A DNA stretch of 64,000 nt from Microcoleus sp. FACHB-672. Lineage in GTDB: Bacteria; Cyanobacteriota; Cyanobacteriia; Cyanobacteriales; Oscillatoriaceae. The stretch lies in contig NZ_JACJOU010000019.1 of assembly GCF_014695725.1 (NCBI RefSeq), positions 513,989-577,988 of the forward strand, written 5' to 3'. The position numbers and the translations under genes were made by a program. The notes under the pieces are model-generated. The model saw nothing but the letters and a program-made list of their open reading frames with translations. It was not told the origin of the DNA and did not search any database. Of this stretch, positions 9,935 through 18,495 are shown one piece after another. Numbering within the stretch: the first letter of the stretch is position 1; each line of letters opens with the position of its first letter.

Positions 9935-10238
9935 GGATTGAATTGACTGTGATTGAGCGATAGATTGGCAATCGATAGGTCTCGTTCTACTAGAGTACCC
10001 AGATCCAAAATATCTTGCTACTCAGCGTTTTATTACTTTTTCTCACTAAACTTTTAGATGCTTTGCTAATTCCCTAGCTTTTGAGAAGCCCTGACAATTC
10101 TGTTACTTTTGAAAATCGATATTTATTTGCTCGATATTTTACCCTGAATGTGTTTATATTTCAATAGGTTTATTAAAAAATAGAGACGCAAATATTTTTA
10201 ACGTCTCTACCTCAATAAAAATTACAAATGGCTAAAAA
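9935..10238. other. Spacer between WG-repeat and amidase genes
   Basis: AT-rich spacer holding the promoter side of the amidase gene and the terminator of the WG-repeat gene. Apart from that terminator hairpin I see no gene. Confidence 0.4.
10181..10209 (-). terminator. Rho-independent terminator of the WG-repeat gene
   Basis: TAGAGACG and CGTCTCTA form an 8-bp stem with a 13-base loop. Read on the minus strand, the stem runs directly into six T residues, just past the stop codon at 10239. Confidence 0.75.
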
Positions 10239-11885
10239 CTATTTGAGTGGGTTGCGAAGATAAACCCGCTTGCCGCCTTCAAAAACTCCATTGGCTAGCA
10301 CCTCGTCATTACGCCATTTTCCGCCAATGGCGATTCGTGCCACGCCTTCAGAAAAAGATTCAGCATCCCCAAATTGCGGATAAACTACATACTTGCCGGT
10401 TTTATCAATGTAGCCATAGGCGTAGCCAATTCCTTCGGGGCGATTTATTCTGACAAGGGCTAGCCCTTCTGAAAAAGGTTCAACCAGTTGAAACTTCTGC
10501 GGGATTACTATCTTGCCGGTTTTGTCAATATAGCCAGATTGGTTAACCGGCGCTAACCCTTCTGAAAAAGACCAAGCGCTGGTAAATTGGGGCTGAATAA
10601 CAAATTTTCCCGTCTTATCGATATAACCAAATTTGTCGCCTAGTTTGACGGCTGCCAGTCCTTCTGAAAATGACTCAGCTTGGTAATACTCGGGCTGAAT
10701 GACAAAATTGCCGGTGGTGTCGATATAACCGATTTTCCCATTAAATTTAACTTTTGCGAGTCCTTCTGAAAATGACTCTGCTTCATCAAATTTACTAGGG
10801 ATGGCAATTTTGCCGGTTTTATCGATATAGCCATATTTGCCATCTCCTTCGACAATGCCGACTGCCGCGAATCCTTCGGCAAAGGGTTTGCAGTTATAAA
10901 AGTAATCAGTGTTAATGCGCTTGCCGGTTTTGTCTATATAGGCATCTCTGTTATCGATTTGAACGTAGGCAATTCCTTCAGAAAAAGGCTGGGCAATGTC
11001 ATACTGTGGCTCAATGACCATTTTGCCTGTGCTATCGATATAACCAAATTTTTCGCCAATTTTGACGGCTGCTAGCCCTTCTGAAAATTCATTGCCGACA
11101 GTAAATTGTGGTTGAATCACAATCTTTCCGGTTTTGTCGGCATAACCAAATTTTGTATCATTGAGGGTGCCGGTACTGAATGCTGCCAGCCCTTCGGAAA
11201 AATTTGATGCCCAATAAGATTGTGCCGGCGGCGAGATATAATTCAGTCTTGCAATGTACTGCGGAGAAACTGCCTCTGGAATTTGCAAAGCTTGAGCAAT
11301 TAATGCAGTGACTTCACCCCGCGTCGCATTTTGATTCGGTTTTAATTGTTTGACATTGGGATAATTCACCACAAGATTTCCAAAAATTGCAGATGACACT
11401 GCAGTGATTGCATAGTCGGGAACTTGCGTCGCATCCTCAAAATACTGTTTTAGCATTTCCACAGATGGTGAAGGGGCGCTATAGTTCAAACCCTTAGTAA
11501 GAATGACTAATGCTTGCACCCGCGGGAGGGTTTGATTGGGTTTAAATGTTCCGTCTGGATAGCCGGCAAAGAAGCCATTTTCAGAGGCAGCTTGAATCGC
11601 TTTATAAGCCCAATGTGTGTTAGGGACATCTGTGAAGTTAGCCGGCTTGCGAACCGGCTCGGCATTGGGAAAGGCTTTTAGCAAAATCGCGGCAAATTCA
11701 GCGCGGGTAATCGTTCCCTCTGGACGAAAATCTCCCTCTGGATAGCCACTAATTAAATTTCGTTCTTGTAGTTTGACAATTGAAACTTGCGCCCAGTGGG
11801 TTTGAACGTCAGAAAAGGTTAAAGCAGTTGCCATCGATGGACTCCATAAATAAATCACAGCTAACGGTATGTATTCAAGCGTCAT
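10239..11885 (-). CDS. Exported SLH-domain protein with WG repeats
   Basis: 548-residue protein in two parts. After a short hydrophobic leader there are three SLH domains (about 22-75, 80-135 and 145-200), the first with FSDVQTHWAQ and ISGYPEGDFRPEGTITRAEF, which normally bind cell-wall polymers. Residues 215-535 contain eight WG repeats built on GYIDKTGKIVIQPQF followed by FSEGLA, about 38 residues each, expected to form a beta-rich solenoid or propeller. The leader MTLEYIPLAVIYLWSPSMATA is a poor signal peptide, so the start may be imperfect. Likely anchored at the cell surface; ligand unknown. Repeats are similar but not identical in DNA, so recombination is possible. Confidence 0.88.
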   Translation of the reverse strand: MTLEYIPLAVIYLWSPSMATALTFSDVQTHWAQVSIVKLQERNLISGYPEGDFRPEGTITRAEFAAILLKAFPNAEPVRKPANFTDVPNTHWAYKAIQAASENGFFAGYPDGTFKPNQTLPRVQALVILTKGLNYSAPSPSVEMLKQYFEDATQVPDYAITAVSSAIFGNLVVNYPNVKQLKPNQNATRGEVTALIAQALQIPEAVSPQYIARLNYISPPAQSYWASNFSEGLAAFSTGTLNDTKFGYADKTGKIVIQPQFTVGNEFSEGLAAVKIGEKFGYIDSTGKMVIEPQYDIAQPFSEGIAYVQIDNRDAYIDKTGKRINTDYFYNCKPFAEGFAAVGIVEGDGKYGYIDKTGKIAIPSKFDEAESFSEGLAKVKFNGKIGYIDTTGNFVIQPEYYQAESFSEGLAAVKLGDKFGYIDKTGKFVIQPQFTSAWSFSEGLAPVNQSGYIDKTGKIVIPQKFQLVEPFSEGLALVRINRPEGIGYAYGYIDKTGKYVVYPQFGDAESFSEGVARIAIGGKWRNDEVLANGVFEGGKRVYLRNPLK

Positions 11886-12406
11886 AGGTTTAATCAGGAT
11901 AGTTTATTTAAGTTAAAAATATAGCATTCCCTCTAATGTATAGGCATTGTAATTATTCTGAGTTGCCACAAATAATTCAGAATTACTACATAGACAGATT
12001 TTATTAATTTTTTAAATTAAATTAAGATTGATATTTGATGATGAAAACATCAGTTAGAATTTTGACAAAGCGCCTTATAAATTAAAGCCTGTCAGTTAGG
12101 TGCCGGCTTCATGCAAGTTTTGCAAATTATCAAAATATATTTTTCGCCTCGCTGGATGCCGTAATGATCGAAGGAACCGGCACGCAAAGCAAAGGCAAGC
12201 ATATTACAAATAAACTTAATTTTGTCAACTATCGCAAGGTATATAAGTATACTTTTGAGAGGAGCTATTTTAAACGGCTGCGGTTGTAGCTGTTTCTTTG
12301 GATAGAGATCGCCCTATTTATCCTGCTTTACGAAACAATATAAAGTGAGGCGGGTCTTAACTAACTAACAAAGATTTTGAATGTTAGTGTTTAGGGGGCT
12401 GTAACA
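11886..12406. other. Divergent promoter spacer
   Basis: About 520 bases of mostly AT-rich DNA between two divergent genes. It must carry both promoters. No coding frame, clear hairpin or known riboswitch was found. Confidence 0.4.
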
Positions 12407-12622
12407 ATGAATGGAATCCGTCCGATTGTCAAGCAAGCATTAGCCACCGGCTATCTTACGGTTGAAGCGGAAGAACAGTTACGTCAGCTTTTACAAACGA
12501 CTAAGTACAGCATCGAAGATTTTAGAGCTTTCATTACCTTACAGCAAGAAGCAATGAAAGGTCGGGTCATGCAAGAATCTCGTGAATTGCTGCGTTCTCA
12601 ATATATTTCCGCAGCGGCTTGA
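12407..12622 (+). CDS. Small conserved hypothetical protein
   Basis: 71-residue soluble protein preceded by GGGGGCT about 7 bases before ATG, a usable ribosome site. Predicted to be all helical, with Gln/Glu-rich segments (VEAEEQLRQLLQTTKYSIED, ITLQQEAMKGRVMQESRELL). It has no signal peptide, membrane segment or cysteine. Short proteins of this kind are common and conserved in cyanobacteria but have no assigned role. Codon use is like its neighbours. I do not recognise a domain. Confidence 0.72.
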   Translation: MNGIRPIVKQALATGYLTVEAEEQLRQLLQTTKYSIEDFRAFITLQQEAMKGRVMQESRELLRSQYISAAA

Positions 12623-12782
12623 ACCCTTTATCTAAATTTCGCAAAAGTTGGTTTAATATAAGTGAGCCGGCAGCGGTTGAGTAAAAATGCGAAGAAAGCC
12701 AGCATTAAATAAAATTTGGATGCCGGCAGGACAAACTTTTTCAGGTCGTTAGAATAGATTTTTTTCGGGAAAGCGTACAAAG

Positions 12783-13082
12783 ATGGTAGCGAAGAAGCGC
12801 GAAGAACTATTAGCAATGGTGGCAGCACACCGGCAGGATTTGCAGGAAATGGGTGTGAACTCTTTAGACTTGCTGGGTTAGGAAGCAAGAAATGAAGCCG
12901 ATTCTAATAATAATCTAAACCTTTTAGCCAATTTCGAGCGACCGTGCGGGCTATTTCAATTCTTCCGCGTTAAACACTACTTAGAAAATATGCTTGGCTG
13001 TCCTGTGAATTTGGCAACGGAGAAGGCTGAGAGAGCGTATTTACAATCGCCGATTCTCCAGGAAGCCCTCCGTAGCTTCTAA
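12783..13082 (+). pseudogene. Degenerate MNT-type nucleotidyltransferase (MntA-like antitoxin)
   Basis: One frame runs from ATG 12783 to TAA 13080-13082, interrupted by TAG at 12879-12881. The reading matches minimal nucleotidyltransferases of the MntA/HepT type: an N-terminal HRQDLQEMGVNSLDLLG, then EARNEADS, then FERPCGLFQFFRVKHYLE and LGCPVNLATEKA. The TAG falls exactly where the catalytic GS motif expects Ser (LFGS becomes LLG-stop), a change one base from TCG. The catalytic DxD is also lost, reading NNLN where SDVDL is normal. So this is a dead copy twice over. No HEPN partner gene was seen downstream. Confidence 0.8.
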
Positions 13083-13317
13083 AGATTGGCGACTTAGCAT
13101 TTAATATAGCTCAGCTCGCTGTCAACTTAATAAGCATTTTTATCTAATTTGAATCAAATAATCACGAACGCCGACACCCTCGGTTAAAAATGAAAATCAG
13201 GGATAATACTTAGCAATAAAAGGCTGAGTCCGCTGTTCCGTAACGATTGATTAAAACCGGCAATTTTTAGCTTTCTACGTCACCACAAAAGCCGAATGAA
13301 ATGCTAAAAATTGAAAT

Positions 13318-14121
13318 ATGAAGCAACAACGGTATAATCAACAACAAATTGAATCGTTCGCCCAAACGGTGTTGAACGATGGCTATTGCGTGTTGCGCGA
13401 TCACTTTTCCACCGCAACACTGAATGTTTGGCGCGAAGCGTTTGCGCCTTTGCTACACGATCATATCGAGCGCGAAGGTAAACTTCGCAATCGCGGCTCA
13501 GCTCGTTATTATGTTACCCTTCCTTTCAACGCTCCCTTTGCCGATCCCAGTATTTATGAAGATGAGGATGTGCTAGCGCTGGTTGAGCGTTTGGTGGGTG
13601 AAGATGCGGTGATGTGCCAGTTGGCAACAGACACGCCGTTGCTGGGTTCTGACTATCAAGATGTGCACCGAGATGCGCCGCCGCTTTTCCCGGAAGCTGG
13701 CATAGAAACGCCGCCCTTCCAGTTAGCAATTAACTTTCCACTCGTGGATGTGACGCTGGAAAATGGCCCGTTTGAGGTAGTGCGGGGCACGCACATGATC
13801 TCCAAGGCGGAAGGGTTGCAGCGCTTGGAGTCGGGTGAGATCAAGTTAGAGCCGGTTTTGATGAAAGCCGGCGATGTGATGATCCGCGATGTGCGGGGAC
13901 TTCACCGAGGCACTCCGAACCGCACAGAAATACCCCGTCCGATGGTAGTCATTGGCTACAGCCGGCGCTGGTTATATCGTCCGGAGGTTTGCATTCACAT
14001 TCCCCGTGCTTCCTATGATGCACTTTCGGAACGCGCCCGTCATTTATTGCGCTTCAATCCGATTGTTGAATCCCTGGAAGAGAAGCCGGCAGTTGAGGTT
14101 TATCAAGCGTTTGCTTACTAA
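13318..14121 (+). CDS. Phytanoyl-CoA dioxygenase (PhyH) family protein
   Basis: Fe(II)/2-oxoglutarate-dependent dioxygenase of 267 residues. The metal ligands fit the family: His117 and Asp119 in DVHRDAPP, and His196 in RGLHRGTPN, with a following Arg in PRPMVVIGYSRRW suited to bind 2-oxoglutarate. The N-terminal IESFAQTVLNDGYCVLRDHF is the typical opening. PhyH-like enzymes hydroxylate diverse small molecules, so the substrate is not predictable. No biosynthetic neighbours. It is monocistronic and followed by a good terminator. Confidence 0.88.
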   Translation: MKQQRYNQQQIESFAQTVLNDGYCVLRDHFSTATLNVWREAFAPLLHDHIEREGKLRNRGSARYYVTLPFNAPFADPSIYEDEDVLALVERLVGEDAVMCQLATDTPLLGSDYQDVHRDAPPLFPEAGIETPPFQLAINFPLVDVTLENGPFEVVRGTHMISKAEGLQRLESGEIKLEPVLMKAGDVMIRDVRGLHRGTPNRTEIPRPMVVIGYSRRWLYRPEVCIHIPRASYDALSERARHLLRFNPIVESLEEKPAVEVYQAFAY

Positions 14122-14457
14122 GAAATGATGTGATAGGCGTTCGCTCTGTAACATAAAAAGGGCGAGCGCTTTTGCTTTTTTTGATATTAAATTACTTGCA
14201 AAAGTCTTGAATTGCCAATAGGTCTTAAATACAAGCTTTTAACTCATCTGTGTTTATATGTAGTTAAAAAAGACTTTTCTAATTCACTTCGCTAAATTAC
14301 AGGGGGGATAAGTAGATCGATAGCGAAACTCATCTTACAAATAAAGCTTTTCACTTTTTATAGCGTTTCCGGCTCCCGTGAGGTACATGATAGAGGCTCA
14401 AAGCCTTGCCCTATATTGCCCCATCTGTACCTCATCCGATAGAGAACCGCTATATTT
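14122..14457. other. Spacer between convergent genes
   Basis: Holds the terminator of the dioxygenase gene near its left end. The remainder is AT-rich with no supported gene; an open frame entering from 14378 is an artefact of the repeat-rich gene opposite. Confidence 0.4.
14137..14182 (+). terminator. Rho-independent terminator of PhyH gene
   Basis: GCGTTCGCTC (14137-14146) pairs with GGGCGAGCGC (14160-14169) through ten pairs including G-T wobbles, then TTTTGCTTTTTT. Confidence 0.75.
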
Positions 14458-15651
14458 TCACTCCAGTCCTAACTGTTGCTTTAAGGCTGCCGGTGTATTT
14501 TTTGCGCTCTGCAACCCTTGCACATCATCCCACTTCGTACCCTCATTCCAGGTAATGTTTTCGAGATTTGCGCTTCTGAGGTTTGCGGTTCTGAGGTCTG
14601 TGCTTCTGAGGTCTGCGCTTCTGAGGTTTGCGCCACTGAGGTTTGCGTTGTAATAGAGTTTTGCGCGAAGATTTGCGCCACTGAGGTTTGCACCACTGAG
14701 GTTTGCGTGAATGAGGTTTGCACAACTGAGGTTTGCCTCACTGAGGTTGGCGCGACTGAGGTCTGCGAAGTCGAGGTTTGCGCTACTGAGTTGTGCCCCA
14801 CTGAGGTCTGCACGGCTGAGGTCTGCGTTTTTGAGATTTGTTCTACTCATATCTGCGCCTTTAAGATTTGCCCGTATGAGGTCTGCACTAATGAGGTCTG
14901 CACCAATGAGATTTGCGCCTTTAAGATTTGCCCGTATGAGGTCTGCACCACTGAGGTTTGCATGACTGAGATTTGCGCCACTGAAGTTTGCGTCACTGAG
15001 GTATGCGCCACCGAAATTTGCGTCAATGAGGTCTGCACCTCTGAAGTCAGCGCCTCCGAGGCTTGCGTGAATGAGGTTTGCGCCTCTGAAGAATTTACCA
15101 ACTATAGTGTTGAAATTGGATATTACCTCGCCAAAACAATTGCTGTAGCTAATGATGTGAAGTAATCGGTTCTCGTCAAAACCTTCAGTGTCTTTTTTGC
15201 CGCAGGGATAGAAGGCGATTTCATCTTTTAGGTAATCTTTTGATAGAGCGTAGCGATGCAACTCTAAGAGTAAAATCATGACACTCAAGCCGGCATAAAT
15301 GTCTACCTGCCGCTGTCCTATCTTTTGAGTTGGCAGTTGCTCTTTAAGTAACCGCATTTTTTTCTGAGGGAAATTTTCTGCCGGCGCGTCAATAAATTCC
15401 CCATCACACCAGCGAAGATAAAAATCTTCCAGACGCTGGAATAACTGCACGGGTCGAAATTCATCACTTGCATCTAGCAACGACATCAAAGCTTCCACAA
15501 CTTCTGGCGTTAATGCTTCACCACCCAGCAAATCGTAAATTTCCCAATGTAGCTGCTCATCAGTGAGATTAAATCCTTTCTCTTCATGTTCTACTTGTGT
15601 CCACTTCTCTAGACTTTCTAGCAATTGTTCAGGCTGTAGGTTAGATGACAT
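14458..15651 (-). CDS. Pentapeptide-repeat protein with N-terminal helical domain
   Basis: 397-residue protein. Residues 1-185 are a non-repeat helical domain rich in Leu and Glu. From about 190 to 365 come some 35 consecutive pentapeptides of the A(N/D)LSG type, expected to fold as a right-handed quadrilateral beta-helix. A short tail (NEGTKWDDVQGLQSAKN) closes the protein, as in many cyanobacterial members. There is no signal peptide, so a cytoplasmic role is likely; function is unknown. The 15-base period makes other frames and the opposite strand artificially open. The gene reads divergently from the M20 amidohydrolase. Confidence 0.88.
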   Translation of the reverse strand: MSSNLQPEQLLESLEKWTQVEHEEKGFNLTDEQLHWEIYDLLGGEALTPEVVEALMSLLDASDEFRPVQLFQRLEDFYLRWCDGEFIDAPAENFPQKKMRLLKEQLPTQKIGQRQVDIYAGLSVMILLLELHRYALSKDYLKDEIAFYPCGKKDTEGFDENRLLHIISYSNCFGEVISNFNTIVGKFFRGANLIHASLGGADFRGADLIDANFGGAYLSDANFSGANLSHANLSGADLIRANLKGANLIGADLISADLIRANLKGADMSRTNLKNADLSRADLSGAQLSSANLDFADLSRANLSEANLSCANLIHANLSGANLSGANLRAKLYYNANLSGANLRSADLRSTDLRTANLRSANLENITWNEGTKWDDVQGLQSAKNTPAALKQQLGLE

Positions 15652-15795
15652 ACCTTGCTCTTTGTGTTGATGCTTAAAATATAATCTAAATTTAGGTTTA
15701 ACACCCTAAAGTGTGCTTACCTCAGCAATAAAAGTGTACACATCGTCAAATGTAAAAATTGATAAAATAAGAAGAGTTTTGTAACAAGTGACACA

Positions 15796-17007
15796 ATGAT
15801 TGCTCCCTCTATTACCCCAACTTCCGTTAATCTTTCTCAACTGCGACCGACTATTTATGAACTGCAACCACAATTAGTCGAGTGGCGTCGCCGGCTGCAT
15901 CAACAACCTGAACTTGCTTTCAAAGAAAAGCTAACAGCGGAGTTTGTCTCGCAAAAATTGCGGGAATGGGGAATTGAGCATGAAACCGGCATCGCAACCA
16001 CCGGCATTGTCGCCACGATAGACAGTGGCAAACCCGGTCAAGTGCTGGCGATTCGGGCGGATATGGATGCACTGCCGATTCAAGAGGAAAACGAAGTGCC
16101 CTACAAATCGCAGCATGATGGCAGGATGCACGCTTGCGGTCATGATGGGCACACAGCAATTGCCCTCGGCACAGCCTACTATCTCTCGCAACACCGGGAT
16201 GATTTCGTCGGCGCAGTTAAGATTATTTTCCAGCCGGCAGAAGAAGGGCCGGGGGGCGCAAAGCCGATGATTGAAGCCGGTGTGCTCAAAAATCCGGATG
16301 CAGACGCCATCATTGGCTTGCACTTGTGGAACAACCTCCCCCTCGGTACAGTAGGCGTTCGCACCGGCGCGTTGATGGCAGCAACCGAATGTTTTTACTG
16401 CACGATTCAGGGCAAAGGCGGACACGGGGCGATGCCGCATCAAACCGTTGACTCGATTTTAGTCGCTTCCCAAGTTGTGAATGCCTTGCAAACGATTGTG
16501 GCACGGAATGTAAATCCGTTAGAATCCGCAGTGGTTACGGTAGGTAAATTTCAGGCAGGCACTGCACTGAACGTGATTGCCGATAGCGCCCAATTAAGCG
16601 GAACTGTGCGCTATTTTAACCCAACTTTGGGCGAACACCTTCCCCAGCGACTTGAGCAAATCATTGCCGGTGTTTGTAACAGTCACGGCGCGACTTATGA
16701 ACTCAAATATGTGCGGCTGTATCCGCCGGTAATTAATGATGCGGCAATTGCAGAATTGGTGCGTTTTGTAGCAGCTTCGGTAGTAGAAACGCCTGCCGGC
16801 ATCGTTCCAGAATGCCAAACAATGGGCGGTGAAGATATGTCTTTCTTCCTGCAAGAATTGCCCGGTTGCTATTTCTTCCTCGGTTCTGCAAACTTGTCGA
16901 AAAACTTAGCTTATCCTCACCACCATCCCCGCTTTGATTTTGATGAAGCTGCCCTTGGGATGGGAGTAGAAATCTTTGTGCGCTGTGTTGAAAAATTCTG
17001 TATTTAG
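15796..17007 (+). CDS. M20 family metallo-amidohydrolase
   Basis: Zinc-type amidohydrolase of 403 residues in the hippurate/IAA-amino-acid hydrolase branch. Metal-binding motifs are intact: RADMDALPIQEEN, MHACGHDGHTAIALG, PAEEGPGGAKPMIEAG, GLHLWNNLP, and a late His in YPHHHPRFDFDE. A dimerisation lid domain lies at about 195-315. The family removes acyl groups from N-acyl amino acids; the substrate here is unknown. It starts with ATG after a short divergent spacer shared with the pentapeptide gene. Soluble and probably monocistronic. Confidence 0.92.
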   Translation: MIAPSITPTSVNLSQLRPTIYELQPQLVEWRRRLHQQPELAFKEKLTAEFVSQKLREWGIEHETGIATTGIVATIDSGKPGQVLAIRADMDALPIQEENEVPYKSQHDGRMHACGHDGHTAIALGTAYYLSQHRDDFVGAVKIIFQPAEEGPGGAKPMIEAGVLKNPDADAIIGLHLWNNLPLGTVGVRTGALMAATECFYCTIQGKGGHGAMPHQTVDSILVASQVVNALQTIVARNVNPLESAVVTVGKFQAGTALNVIADSAQLSGTVRYFNPTLGEHLPQRLEQIIAGVCNSHGATYELKYVRLYPPVINDAAIAELVRFVAASVVETPAGIVPECQTMGGEDMSFFLQELPGCYFFLGSANLSKNLAYPHHHPRFDFDEAALGMGVEIFVRCVEKFCI

Positions 17008-17178
17008 ACGTGAATAAAGAGCAAAATCAGGGATGCTGGGGTGAGTTTAGTCTGAAATTGACAGGTGCTGGTTTTCAATTTCACGCTTTACCCGTCCCCA
17101 CTCCATTTTTGCTAGATGTCTAATCCTTTGCTTCTACAGTCTTACTGCATCACAGATAGATAACTTTATGGAGTTGCT

Positions 17179-17961
17179 TTGAAGAGAACACCAATTCTGA
17201 CTTTAATTAACTGGATAGCTATTTTCTGTCTGTGTTTAGCCGGTTGTACTCAACAAGCTAAACCTGTAGCCCTCACAATATCTGCCAACCCAAGTTTAAA
17301 AGAAACTCTCCTAGAAGTTAGCGAACTTTACACTCAAAAAAAACCGAACGTTACAGTTACTTATAATACTGGTGGTGCCACTTTCCTGCAAGAACAAATT
17401 CAACAAGGCGCACCCGTTGATATTTTTATTACAAACAACCTAAAAGTAATCAAGACTTTACAATCCCAGGATTTGATACTTGCTAATTCTCCTCAACCCT
17501 TTATAAAAAATGAAATTGTATTGATTACACCTAAAAATTCCACCAGCATCTCGAAATTTCAAGACTTAACCAGTGATCGAGTCGAAAAGGTAGCAATGGG
17601 AGAACCAAATAACACACCAAGTGGAATATATGCAAAAGAAGTTTTAACCTTCTTTAAAATTTTTGCTCAAGTGAAAAAGAAAGCGGTTTTTGGCGAATAT
17701 TCGCTTCAGCTTGTTAAAGATGTTGCTGCGGGAAAAGCAGATGCTGGTATTGTCTACCGTTCAGATACACGATTATCAGATAAAATTAAGATTGTCGCAG
17801 TCGCGCCTGAAAATTCTCATTCTTCGTTTGTCTATCAGGTAATGGTAATTAAAAGTAGTAAAAATATCCCTTATGCTCAGGACTTTATCCAATTCTTATC
17901 AAGCGAAAAGGCTTTAGATAAGCTTCAAAAAGCTGGTTATTTAAGGGTAGACAAAAATTAA
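17179..17961 (+). CDS. modA: ModA-like molybdate-binding lipoprotein
   Basis: Substrate-binding protein of 260 residues, the periplasmic part of a molybdate-type ABC importer. It begins with TTG; GGAG lies about 6 bases upstream and no in-frame ATG fits. The lipobox LAGC marks a lipoprotein. Family signs are ANPSLKETLLEVSELY, the NTGGATFLQEQIQQGAPVDIFIT block and a late KADAGIVYRSD. No modB or modC permease or ATPase gene lies near, so it is an orphan in this window. Cargo could be molybdate or tungstate. The response regulator gene converges on it from the right. Confidence 0.85.
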   Translation: MKRTPILTLINWIAIFCLCLAGCTQQAKPVALTISANPSLKETLLEVSELYTQKKPNVTVTYNTGGATFLQEQIQQGAPVDIFITNNLKVIKTLQSQDLILANSPQPFIKNEIVLITPKNSTSISKFQDLTSDRVEKVAMGEPNNTPSGIYAKEVLTFFKIFAQVKKKAVFGEYSLQLVKDVAAGKADAGIVYRSDTRLSDKIKIVAVAPENSHSSFVYQVMVIKSSKNIPYAQDFIQFLSSEKALDKLQKAGYLRVDKN

Positions 17962-17990
17962 TTCTTATGGTAGTTAAATAATTCAGAAAT

Positions 17991-18368
17991 TTATAGTCCT
18001 AAAATTGTTTTTGATTTTTCAAGAACTTCATCGGGATCGAATGGTTTTGTCATGTACAAATCAGATCCAACTTCTTTACCTTTTTGTTTGTCAAATTCTT
18101 GACCTTTGGCTGTTAGCATAATAATGTAAATATTCAGCATTCCCAGTTTATTTTTAACAACGTCGCACACTTCAAAGCCATTCATTTTTGGCATCATTAC
18201 ATCAAGAAAAACAAGTTCGGGTTTTTCGCTTTGGATGGTTTCAAGCGCTTCTTCTCCATTAGTTGCTGTGAGCAATTCTACACCTTCGTCTTCAAGTTCT
18301 TCTAGGGTTTGTTCTAGGAGAATTCTGATATGCGGTTCATCATCTACGATTAATATTTTTTTTGTCAT
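17991..18368 (-). CDS. Single-domain response regulator
   Basis: CheY-like receiver of 125 residues with no output domain. It shows the acidic pair in ILIVDDEPHIR, the phosphorylatable Asp in LVFLDVMMPKMNGFEV, Thr in IIMLTAKG and Lys in YMTKPFDPDEVL. ATG at 18368 is chosen because the receiver fold starts directly after it; a TTG six codons upstream is possible. It lies 127 bases downstream of, and on the same strand as, the hybrid kinase, so it is its likely phosphotransfer partner. Confidence 0.93.
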   Translation of the reverse strand: MTKKILIVDDEPHIRILLEQTLEELEDEGVELLTATNGEEALETIQSEKPELVFLDVMMPKMNGFEVCDVVKNKLGMLNIYIIMLTAKGQEFDKQKGKEVGSDLYMTKPFDPDEVLEKSKTILGL

Positions 18369-18495
18369 ATATTTTATTTTTGGCAAAGTGTGAGTTGAGA
18401 TTAGCTGATCTGTTAAATCTGTCGTTGCAAAGATTAAGATTCTTTAACCGCAGATTCCGCAGATAAGATTGATGGTGAGATGCAGGGATGAAGGG

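Noticed and set aside
644..13082. Genetic recoding of TAG to an amino acid
   Set aside because: Many intact genes here end with TAG, and two of the three interrupted frames carry further inactivating changes.
14560..15080. Regular repeats that could be mistaken for a CRISPR array
   Set aside because: The period is 15 bases without constant repeats or spacers; it is coding repeat DNA.
14518..15165. Cys-rich 215-codon antisense frame with EVC repeats
   Set aside because: It is the mirror of the 15-base pentapeptide period, not an independent gene.
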